Below are positions 47,069 through 53,467 of a stretch of 64,000 nucleotides of DNA, piece after piece. Source of the DNA: Comamonadaceae bacterium (lineage in GTDB: Bacteria > Pseudomonadota > Gammaproteobacteria > Burkholderiales > Burkholderiaceae_C); NCBI GenBank assembly GCA_027488255.1, contig JAIYBZ010000001.1, positions 160,402-224,401 of the forward strand, written 5' to 3'. The notes below the pieces were generated by a model, which was not told where the DNA came from, ran no database searches, and saw nothing but the letters and a program-made list of their open reading frames with translations. Position 1 is the first letter of the stretch; the number at the start of each line of letters is the position of its first letter. The translations under genes were made by a program, and so were the position numbers.

Positions 47069-48593
47069 GCCGCGCGTGGTCATTGTGGGCGCGGGTATGG
47101 GGGGCTTGAGCAGTGCCCTCTTGTTGGCACACCAAGGCTTGGATGTCACCGTGGTCGAGTCGGGTGCAGAGCCCGGCGGCAAAGTGCACAGCCGCGAAGT
47201 CAACGGCGTGCAGATCGACAGTGGCCCCACCGTGTTCACCATGCGCTGGGTCTTTGATGCCTTGCTGCACAGCGTGGGCACGCGTCTGGAAGACGAGATG
47301 CGCATCACGCCACTGCAGGTGCTGGCGCGCCACTTTTGGCCCGACGGCAGCCAGCTGGATTTGTCGGCAGATCCCGCCGCCAGTGAGGCCGCCATTGCAG
47401 CATGGTCGGGCGGTGACGAAGCTCGGCGATTCAGAGAATTTTGCAAAACCACACGGCAGCTGTATGCCACGCTGGAGGGGCCGATGATTCGGGCGCAGCG
47501 CCCCCAGATGGCCGGCTTCATGAGCGACTTGGGTTTCAAAGGCTTGGGCGTGTTGGCGCAACTCGGACCGATGCGCAACCTGTGGCAACAACTGGGCCAT
47601 CAATTCACCGACCCGCGTCTGCGCCAATTGTTTGCCCGCTACGCCACCTATTGCGGCTCGTCCCCTTGGCAGTCGCCCGCCACCCTCATGCTGATCGCGC
47701 AAGTCGAGATGGATGGCGTTTGGTCGGTCGAAGGCGGCATGGTGGGCATGGCCCAAGCCCTGGCCCGTGTGGCGCGGCGGCGGGGGGCGGTGTTCCGCTA
47801 CCAGAGCACGTGTCAGCGCATCGAGCAGCGCCAAGGGCGGGTCTGCGGTGTGCACTTGCAGTCGGGTGAATATTTGCCGGCCGACCGGGTCATCTTCAAT
47901 GGTGACATTGCCGCGTTGCGGCAAGGCCTGCTGGGTGACGAGGCGCGTCGCGCTGTGCCCCAGGCGGTGCCCCCACGCTCTTTGTCGGCCCTGACGTGGT
48001 CTTTGCACAGCCCCACCGAGGGCGTGGCATTGGACCGGCACAACGTGTTTTTTCAGAGCCATTACGCCAGCGAGTTTGAAGACATCTTCGATCGCCAGCG
48101 CCTCCCCGAACAGCCCACCGTGTATGTCTGCGCGCAGGACCGGCCGGGGCCGGTCACCCCGGGCCAGCCCGAACGTATTTTTTGTCTGGTCAACGCCCCT
48201 GCCTGCGGAGATGGGAATCAGATCACCGAGGAGGCCATCGAAGCATGTCAAACCCGCACCTTTCAGCATCTGAAGCAACTGGGTCTGCCACTGCAGCCTC
48301 AGACCAGCAACTGTATTCGCACGACACCCCAGGACTTTCATCGGCGATTTCCGGCCAGCGGCGGAGCGCTGTACGGGCAGGCGACGCACGGCTGGACCAG
48401 CATCTTCCAAAGACCTGGCTCCACCACAGCGCTGCAGGGCCTGTTTCTGGCGGGGGGCAGTGTGCACCCGGGGCCGGGCGTGCCGATGGCGGCCTTGTCC
48501 GGGCAGCGGGCGGCCGAGGCGCTGATGGCGAGCCTCGCTTCGACCAACAAGTTCCAGACGGAGGCTACCTGTGGTGGTATGTCGATGCCATGA
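47061..48593 (+). CDS. crtD: 1-hydroxycarotenoid 3,4-desaturase
   Basis: 510-residue FAD-dependent carotenoid desaturase of the CrtI/CrtD superfamily, inserting the C-3,4 double bond after C-1 hydroxylation. N-terminal dinucleotide motif VIVGAGMGGLSSA (about 8-20), GPTVFTMRWVFDALL, and the C-terminal FLAGGSVHPGPGVPMAALSG. crtA upstream and crtC downstream distinguish it from crtI (53454-55025). Its last roughly 350 bases may also be read in another frame as the N terminus of CrtC. Confidence 0.93.
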   Translation: MSEPRVVIVGAGMGGLSSALLLAHQGLDVTVVESGAEPGGKVHSREVNGVQIDSGPTVFTMRWVFDALLHSVGTRLEDEMRITPLQVLARHFWPDGSQLDLSADPAASEAAIAAWSGGDEARRFREFCKTTRQLYATLEGPMIRAQRPQMAGFMSDLGFKGLGVLAQLGPMRNLWQQLGHQFTDPRLRQLFARYATYCGSSPWQSPATLMLIAQVEMDGVWSVEGGMVGMAQALARVARRRGAVFRYQSTCQRIEQRQGRVCGVHLQSGEYLPADRVIFNGDIAALRQGLLGDEARRAVPQAVPPRSLSALTWSLHSPTEGVALDRHNVFFQSHYASEFEDIFDRQRLPEQPTVYVCAQDRPGPVTPGQPERIFCLVNAPACGDGNQITEEAIEACQTRTFQHLKQLGLPLQPQTSNCIRTTPQDFHRRFPASGGALYGQATHGWTSIFQRPGSTTALQGLFLAGGSVHPGPGVPMAALSGQRAAEALMASLASTNKFQTEATCGGMSMP

Positions 48594-49453
48594 GTGACGA
48601 CGGCCAACACGGCATCACCCTCATTGCGTTTGTGGGCAGTGTGTTCTCACCCTATTACGCGTGGGCGCGCGGCCGTGGCCGTGCCCAAGCGGACCACCAT
48701 TGCGCTTTGAACGTGGCCATCTACAGCAAAGGGCAAAAGCGTTGGTCCATGACCGAGCGCGGGCAGCGCCATTGCGCGCGCAGTGCCCGCCAGTTCACCA
48801 TTGGCCCGAGCCAACTGAGCTGGGATGGCGACTGCCTCACCATCGACATTGACGAAGTGGGCGTGCCGCTGCCGCGCCGCATTCGAGGACGCATCAAGCT
48901 CTGGCCGCAACAGATGTTTGGCTATTCCACGCCCTTGGACGGGGCGGGTCTGCACCGCTGGGGGCCCTTGGCGCCGTCATCGCGCATCGAGGTCGCGCTG
49001 AATGCGCCCGACCTGAAATGGCAAGGCCACGCGTATCTGGATTCAAACGAAGGCGATGAACCCATCGACCGCGGTTTTCACACTTGGGACTGGTCGCGCG
49101 CGCGCATGCGCGATGGCAGCACCGTGGTGTTTTATGACCTGCAAGAGCCGGGTGTTCAAGACCGGGTTTTGTCGCTGCGCTTCACGCCCAAGGGCACGGT
49201 AGAACCCCTGGCCACACCGCCCGTGCAGCGCTTGCCCAAAACGGCATGGCGCATTTCCCGGCGCATGCGCAGCGAACATGCCGTGCACTTGCACGAGCAA
49301 CTTGAAGACACGCCTTTTTATCAGCGTGCCTTGCTGCAATTTGAATATGGTCGCGAGCGATTGCTGGCGTTTCACGAAACTCTGTCGGTGCCCCGTTTGG
49401 TGTCACCGGTGGTGCAAGCCATGCTGCCTTGGCGCATGCCACGGCGGGCTTGA
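48245..49453 (+). CDS. crtC: Carotenoid 1,2-hydratase (hydroxyneurosporene synthase)
   Basis: 402 residues from the chosen ATG. The conserved CrtC domain starts near VPDGGYLWWYVDAMSDDGQH (about 104 onward) and continues with FVGSVFSPYYAWARGRG, RGFHTWDWSRARMRDGSTVV and FYDLQEP. It adds water across the terminal C-1,2 double bond of acyclic carotenoids. No ATG, GTG or TTG occurs in frame between 48248 and 48589; the ATG at 48590 would cut off the conserved WWYVDA. So the start must lie inside crtD. The resulting length is near the 44-kDa Rubrivivax enzyme, as I recall it. The Ser/Gly/Ala-rich first 100 residues look like a shadow frame, so the true start is uncertain. Confidence 0.85.
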   Translation: MSNPHLSASEATGSATAASDQQLYSHDTPGLSSAISGQRRSAVRAGDARLDQHLPKTWLHHSAAGPVSGGGQCAPGAGRADGGLVRAAGGRGADGEPRFDQQVPDGGYLWWYVDAMSDDGQHGITLIAFVGSVFSPYYAWARGRGRAQADHHCALNVAIYSKGQKRWSMTERGQRHCARSARQFTIGPSQLSWDGDCLTIDIDEVGVPLPRRIRGRIKLWPQQMFGYSTPLDGAGLHRWGPLAPSSRIEVALNAPDLKWQGHAYLDSNEGDEPIDRGFHTWDWSRARMRDGSTVVFYDLQEPGVQDRVLSLRFTPKGTVEPLATPPVQRLPKTAWRISRRMRSEHAVHLHEQLEDTPFYQRALLQFEYGRERLLAFHETLSVPRLVSPVVQAMLPWRMPRRA

Positions 49454-49522
49454 TATGAACCGCCTTGATCTTCTCCATGCAGGCCCATCGGGCCGATGTG
49501 TGTTGGGCATCAAGGCCTCCCC

Positions 49523-49547
49523 ATTCTTGGCCATGGTGGCCATGAAT
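49523..49547. promoter_or_regulatory. Inverted repeat upstream of pucB
   Basis: ATTC-T-TGGCCA, loop TGG, TGGCCA-T-GAAT: ten pairs with one T-T mismatch, 43 bases before the pucB ATG. It could be an operator or a 5' mRNA stem. A second palindrome, CATCGG-G-CCGATG (49486-49498), lies just upstream. No TGT-N12-ACA site is seen in this 137-base gap. Confidence 0.45.
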
Positions 49548-49590
49548 AGCCCTCGTGCGGGCCGTGCACGTCTTCTGCAAGGAGAAAACG

Positions 49591-49743
49591 ATGTCTAATT
49601 CAGACAAAGTCTGGCCAACGGGACTGACCGAGGCCGAATCGGAAGAGATTCACCGCAATCTCATCCAGGGCACGCAGATTTTCGGCATGATTGCCGCATT
49701 TGCCCATCTGCTGGCCTATATCTACTCACCCTGGCTCAAGTAA
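49591..49743 (+). CDS. pucB: LH2 antenna beta polypeptide
   Basis: 50-residue peripheral-antenna beta chain. GLTEAESEEIHRNLIQGTQI includes the near-surface His21, and FAHLLAYIYSPWL carries ligand His39. The second half differs from PufB and matches LH2 beta. Strong AAGGAG before the ATG. pucA follows after 12 bases. Confidence 0.94.
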   Translation: MSNSDKVWPTGLTEAESEEIHRNLIQGTQIFGMIAAFAHLLAYIYSPWLK

Positions 49744-49755
49744 AGGAGCGCCATC

Positions 49756-49959
49756 ATGATCTACTCGAAAATGTGGTGTGTGGTGAAACCAGCGGTCGGT
49801 ATTCCAGTGTTCATTGCTGCAGTGGCGATTTCGTCCTTCAGCGTGCACCTGGCCCTGACCCTGAACACCACTTGGGTGAAAACCTTCCTCAACGGCGGTA
49901 GCCAAACTGTAGCCACGGCGCCTGCGCCTGCGGCGGCGGATGCCCCGGTGAAAAAGTAA
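49756..49959 (+). CDS. pucA: LH2 antenna alpha polypeptide, B800-820-like residues
   Basis: 67-residue LH2 alpha chain with one span; ligand His31 is in SFSVHLALTL, followed by Trp40. At positions 44 and 45 it has Phe and Leu (KTFLNGG) in place of the Tyr and Trp/Tyr that hydrogen-bond the ring bacteriochlorophyll acetyl groups in 850-nm LH2. The tail is Ala/Pro-rich, as in Rubrivivax. AAGGAG precedes the ATG. Pairs with PucB; assembly is probably helped by PucC just downstream. Confidence 0.94.
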   Translation: MIYSKMWCVVKPAVGIPVFIAAVAISSFSVHLALTLNTTWVKTFLNGGSQTVATAPAPAAADAPVKK

Positions 49960-49975
49960 GGGTGCCAACCCGAAC

Positions 49976-50005
49976 GGCCAGGCGCGCAAGCGTCTGGTCT
50001 TTCTT
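49976..50005 (+). terminator. Hairpin with T-rich tail between pucA and pucC
   Basis: GGCCAGGCGC, loop GCAA, GCGTCTGGTC (two G-T pairs), then TTTCTT. It ends two bases before the pucC ATG. Probably limits read-through into pucC or stabilises pucBA mRNA, matching the hairpin after pufBA. Confidence 0.65.
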
Positions 50006-50007
50006 GT

Positions 50008-51396
50008 ATGAATAAATCAAACGCACGTTCGTCTCTCTCGCAAGTGTTGACCAGCTTAGGTCCGCGCTTTTTGCCTTTTGCCGATGCCGCCAGCGAAGAT
50101 TTGCCGCTGTCGCGTCTGCTGCGTTTGTCGCTGTTTCAAGTTTCTGTCGGCATGGCCATGGTCATGCTGGTGGGCACCCTCAACCGCGTGATGATTGTGG
50201 AGCTGAAAGTTCCCGCCACGCTGGTGTCTTTCATGGTGGCTTTGCCTTTGCTGATCGCCCCGCTGCGGGCTTTGATTGGTTTTCGCTCAGACAACCACCG
50301 CTCGCAACTCGGCTGGCGCCGCGTGCCCTACATCTGGATGGGCAGCTTGCTGCAATTTGGTGGTTTTTCCATCATGCCTTTTGCCTTGCTGGTCTTGAGC
50401 GGCGCCGGCCAAGCCAGTCAGGCTCCGGCTTGGGTGGGCATGTTGGGTGCGTCCGTTGCTTTTGTGTTGGTGGGGCTGGGCATGCACACGGTGCAAACCG
50501 CCGGCTTGGCTTTGGCCACCGACTTGGCACCGCCCGAGAGCCAGCCCAAGGTGGTGGGCCTGATGTATGTGATGCAACTGGTCGGCATGATCGGCAGTGC
50601 ACTGATGCTGGGCCACTTGCTGCGCGAGTACAGCCCCGGCCAATTGATTCGCGTGGTGCAAGCCGTAGCGGTGATGACGCTGGTGCTCAATGTGATCGCG
50701 CTGTGGAAGCAAGAGGCGCGCAGCCGATTGCGCAAACCCGGCACCCCGATAGAGCACAGTTTTGCCCAAGCTTGGCAACTCTTTTGCCAAGGGCCGCACA
50801 CCGTGCGCCGACTGCTGGCCGTGGGCCTGGGCACCATGGCCTTCACCATGGAAGATGTTTTGTTGGAGCCCTTTGGCGGCGAGATTTTGCACATGTCGGT
50901 GTCCAGCACCACGCTGCTCACGGCCAACTTGGCCTTTGGCGGCTTGATGGGATTTGCGTGGGCCTCGCGCGTGCTCAGCCGGGGGGCTGATGCTTACCGC
51001 ATGGCCAGTTGGGGCGCTTGGGTGGGCATTCCTGCTTTTGTGGCGGTGCTGGCCTCGGCCCCGCTCGCATCCCCCCTGTTGTTTGCGGCGGGTATTTTCT
51101 TGATCGGATTGGGCGGCGGCTTGTTTGCCCACGGCACCTTGACTTCCAGTATGCAACTGGCGCCGCCTGAACAGGTGGGTTTGGCCATGGGCGCTTGGGG
51201 TGCGGTGCAGGCCACTGCCGCAGGCGTGGGCATGGCTTGCGGCGGCTTGTTGCGCGATGGCATCGCGCTGGTCAGCAGCTCAGTGATGGGGTATTCGGCG
51301 GTCTACCTGATCGAGATCGTTTTGTTGGGGCTCACCCTGTGGGCCATCTCGCCCTTGTTGCGGCCTCTTGCAACGGCCCCCCCGCCTTCCGCATAA
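50008..51396 (+). CDS. pucC: LH2 assembly protein / BCD-family transporter PucC
   Basis: 462-residue, 12-span protein of the bacteriochlorophyll-delivery branch of the major facilitator superfamily, needed for antenna assembly. Conserved FLPFADAASEDLPLSRLLRL, LVGTLNRVMIVEL, ALIGFRSDNH and VPYIWMGSLLQFGG. It is a paralogue of LhaA at 58895-60343. The start codon has no clear Shine-Dalgarno and sits at the foot of a hairpin, which suggests low translation compared with pucBA. Confidence 0.93.
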   Translation: MNKSNARSSLSQVLTSLGPRFLPFADAASEDLPLSRLLRLSLFQVSVGMAMVMLVGTLNRVMIVELKVPATLVSFMVALPLLIAPLRALIGFRSDNHRSQLGWRRVPYIWMGSLLQFGGFSIMPFALLVLSGAGQASQAPAWVGMLGASVAFVLVGLGMHTVQTAGLALATDLAPPESQPKVVGLMYVMQLVGMIGSALMLGHLLREYSPGQLIRVVQAVAVMTLVLNVIALWKQEARSRLRKPGTPIEHSFAQAWQLFCQGPHTVRRLLAVGLGTMAFTMEDVLLEPFGGEILHMSVSSTTLLTANLAFGGLMGFAWASRVLSRGADAYRMASWGAWVGIPAFVAVLASAPLASPLLFAAGIFLIGLGGGLFAHGTLTSSMQLAPPEQVGLAMGAWGAVQATAAGVGMACGGLLRDGIALVSSSVMGYSAVYLIEIVLLGLTLWAISPLLRPLATAPPPSA

Positions 51397-51450
51397 TGTC
51401 CGGCGAAAAGTTCACACTCACTTTAACTTTCACTCACTCAAGGAAAAACC

Positions 51451-51570
51451 ATGGAAGTCAAACACATTCTCATCCTCATGTTTGTGATTTTCTGCATCTT
51501 CATGTTGGCCAATTGGTTGAACCGTCCAACGCCGAATTTCCGGAAATCAAACGATAAAAAGTCGGATTGA
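51451..51570 (+). CDS. Small single-span protein downstream of pucC (orf39)
   Basis: 39 residues, ATG at 51451 with an AAGGA Shine-Dalgarno. Hydrophobic span HILILMFVIFCIFMLANWL, then NRPTPNF and a basic tail ending in KKSD. No family recognised. It follows pucC by 54 bases on the same strand, so it is likely the next gene of the puc operon. A small antenna-associated or assembly peptide is possible. Confidence 0.6.
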   Translation: MEVKHILILMFVIFCIFMLANWLNRPTPNFRKSNDKKSD

Positions 51571-51652
51571 ACCCGCAGGCATTTATTTATCCCTGTTCTC
51601 AATGCTGTCGCCAGCGGCGAGACAGGCCCTCATCTCCAACCCTTGGGTCATC

Positions 51653-51781
51653 ATGAACAAATTATCAGTTTCTCAAATCCGCCAAAAATCGGGTCTCTAC
51701 TACGCCGTGGGCATCGCGATTTTTTCGTCGGTGTTTGTCGTGATTGCCGTGGTCGCCAAGATCGTGATCAGCAACAGCTGA
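51653..51781 (+). CDS. Small single-span protein at the end of the puc operon (orf42)
   Basis: 42 residues, ATG at 51653 without a strong Shine-Dalgarno. Polar, positively charged N terminus (MNKLSVSQIRQKSG) and one span (LYYAVGIAIFSSVFVVIAVV) ending AKIVISNS. Aligned with PucB, the stretch IAAFAHLL corresponds to IAVVAKIV, so Lys36 takes the place of ligand His39, the same change seen in orf74. Matches between short hydrophobic spans are easily accidental. No known family recognised. Confidence 0.55.
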   Translation: MNKLSVSQIRQKSGLYYAVGIAIFSSVFVVIAVVAKIVISNS

Positions 51782-51801
51782 TTGGGGCCGTTTGAGCGCT
51801 C

Positions 51802-51837
51802 GCAAGCCCACCCCCTCGGGCGTGGGTGAGGGCTTGC
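51802..51837. terminator. Hairpin between the two converging photosynthesis operons
   Basis: GCAAGCCC-ACCC and GGGT-(GA)-GGGCTTGC form 12 pairs with a two-base bulge, exactly between orf42 (+) and the BLUF gene stop (-). No long T-tract, but position and strength suggest a shared terminator. Confidence 0.6.
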
Positions 51838-52275
51838 TCAAGGCATTTGAATGGGCAGGCCCGCGGCCAGCCAATGCTGCAATTGCCGCAACACTTGCGG
51901 CCCTGAGGCGGTGTAGGGGTCCAGCGCTGGGTCTTGCATTTGCACCTGGGGGTCGTCCACAGACAGATGGATCAAGGCCATCGACCATTGGCCAAATTGC
52001 CGTTCTTGCATGTCCTCGTAATGCAACAAAGTCACATCTTGGTGGCGCGTGTCGGCACAGATACGGCGGTACAGCGCATTCACGCTGTTGCGCTCTCCCT
52101 CTAGCACTTGCAAAAAGAAACCTTGGCCTTGGCACAGCACCCCGGTGATGCCTTGCGTCATGTTGTGCGACTGCGCTTGCAGCAAGATGCCGGTGGTCAC
52201 CGTGGTGGTTTGGGGGCCCACGGCGCGGCTCACATACAGCAAGCGCACTTGACGGTGGGGCACAGGCGATCTCAT
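51838..52275 (-). CDS. BLUF-domain blue-light sensor
   Basis: 145-residue stand-alone BLUF protein binding FAD. Key residues: Tyr14 (RLLYVSRA), Asn38 (SHNMTQGITG), Gln56 (FFLQVLEG), Trp97 and Met99 (FGQWSMAL). Their spacing (24, 42, 83 and 85 residues after the Tyr) equals that of AppA Tyr21, Asn45, Gln63, Trp104 and Met106. No output domain, only a short C-terminal extension. ATG at 52275 chosen, 43 bases after crtB; a longer frame overlaps crtB and a repeat. Last gene of the bchH-crtB transcript. A role in light control of photosynthesis genes is inferred from position. Confidence 0.9.
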   Translation of the reverse strand: MRSPVPHRQVRLLYVSRAVGPQTTTVTTGILLQAQSHNMTQGITGVLCQGQGFFLQVLEGERNSVNALYRRICADTRHQDVTLLHYEDMQERQFGQWSMALIHLSVDDPQVQMQDPALDPYTASGPQVLRQLQHWLAAGLPIQMP

Positions 52276-52286
52276 GCGGTGAAGGG

Positions 52287-52313
52287 GGCGAAGTGGGCGA
52301 AGTGGGCGAAGTG
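52287..52313. repeat. 9-bp tandem repeat between crtB and BLUF gene
   Basis: GGCGAAGTG three times head to tail, filling most of the 43-base intercistronic gap. A slippage-prone repeat placed where it could change spacing before the BLUF start. Confidence 0.7.
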
Positions 52314-52318
52314 GCCCA

Positions 52319-53467
52319 TCATGGGCTGGGGCTGGGCCTGGCGCTGTGGCTGGGGGCATTGCGGTTGAGGCGTTCACTCTCCCGGCGCTCTAACAAATCC
52401 AGCATCCAAGCCACCCGCTGGGGCATCGCCCGGTTGGGGAAATAAGCCTTGTGACCGGTGAAGGGCGCCGCATCGCGACAGCCTTGCACCATGTCCACAA
52501 TAGCGGCTAAGGGCTCTGGGGTGTGGGCACTCATGCGGATCCAGTGCACTTGCGTCCAGGCACTGGCCAGCAACATGAGCTTGCGGGTGGCGCTGACCAC
52601 GGTGCGTTTGTTGACCGAGTCCAGACCCTCTCGGCGCAATTGGTGGCCAATTTCGGCGTAGATCATGCTGGCCGCGCAAATGGCCGCGCGGCAGTCGGGC
52701 GGCAGGGCGGCAATGCCCGAGTGGGCTTGCTTGTACAGGCGGTCGGCTTCTTCGAGTAAACGCGACACCACCTCGGCCAAGGCCGGGCTGAAGGTGGGGT
52801 TGGCCAACCATGCTTCGGGCTGGATGCCTGCTTCAATCAGCCAGCGGCGCGGCAGGTACAGCCGCCCAATGCGGGCATCGTGGCCGACATCGCGCGCAAT
52901 GTTGGTCAGCTGCATCGCCACACCCAACTCGCAGGCCCGGGCCAAGGTGTCCATGTTTTGCGGCCCCATGATCCAACTCATCATCGCACCCACACTGCCG
53001 GCCACCCGGGCGCCATAGGCGTGCAGATCTTCGATGCTGTCGTAGCGGCGACCGGCGGCATCCCAGGCAAAGCCTTCAATCAAGGCATCTAGCAAGTGGC
53101 GCGGCAGCTTGACTTGCTGCACCACCAAACTCAAGGCATGGTCTTCCACATGGTCCAGCGGGGTGCCCGCATAAATGGCATCCAAGCGCTGTTGCAGCAC
53201 CTTGAGCGGCTCATCGCCGGCGCCGGCTTCGTCCACCAAGTCGTCCGCCACACGGCAAAAAGCGTACAGCGCAATCGACGCGGTGCGCACACGGGGCGGC
53301 AACAGCCGACTGGCGGCAAAAAAAGTTTTAGAGCCCCCTTGCATCATGGCCACACAGGCCTGCAAGTCTTGGGAATCAAAGTTGAGCGCAGGTGGGCTCA
53401 CCGGCGCGAGGGGCGTGTCCGCGCTGGGCAACTCGCGTGGTGGAAAGGCGCGTTCAGGCGTGGACAT
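52319..53467 (-). CDS. crtB: Phytoene synthase
   Basis: 382-residue prenyl-diphosphate head-to-head condensing enzyme making phytoene from two geranylgeranyl diphosphates. First Asp-rich motif CRVADDLVDE (75-80) and second QLTNIARDVGHD (Asp193, Asp197) are intact; GRLYLPRRWL follows. The C-terminal 60 residues are loosely conserved. Overlaps crtI by 14 bases, so the two are coupled. Confidence 0.95.
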   Translation of the reverse strand: MSTPERAFPPRELPSADTPLAPVSPPALNFDSQDLQACVAMMQGGSKTFFAASRLLPPRVRTASIALYAFCRVADDLVDEAGAGDEPLKVLQQRLDAIYAGTPLDHVEDHALSLVVQQVKLPRHLLDALIEGFAWDAAGRRYDSIEDLHAYGARVAGSVGAMMSWIMGPQNMDTLARACELGVAMQLTNIARDVGHDARIGRLYLPRRWLIEAGIQPEAWLANPTFSPALAEVVSRLLEEADRLYKQAHSGIAALPPDCRAAICAASMIYAEIGHQLRREGLDSVNKRTVVSATRKLMLLASAWTQVHWIRMSAHTPEPLAAIVDMVQGCRDAAPFTGHKAYFPNRAMPQRVAWMLDLLERRESERLNRNAPSHSARPSPSP

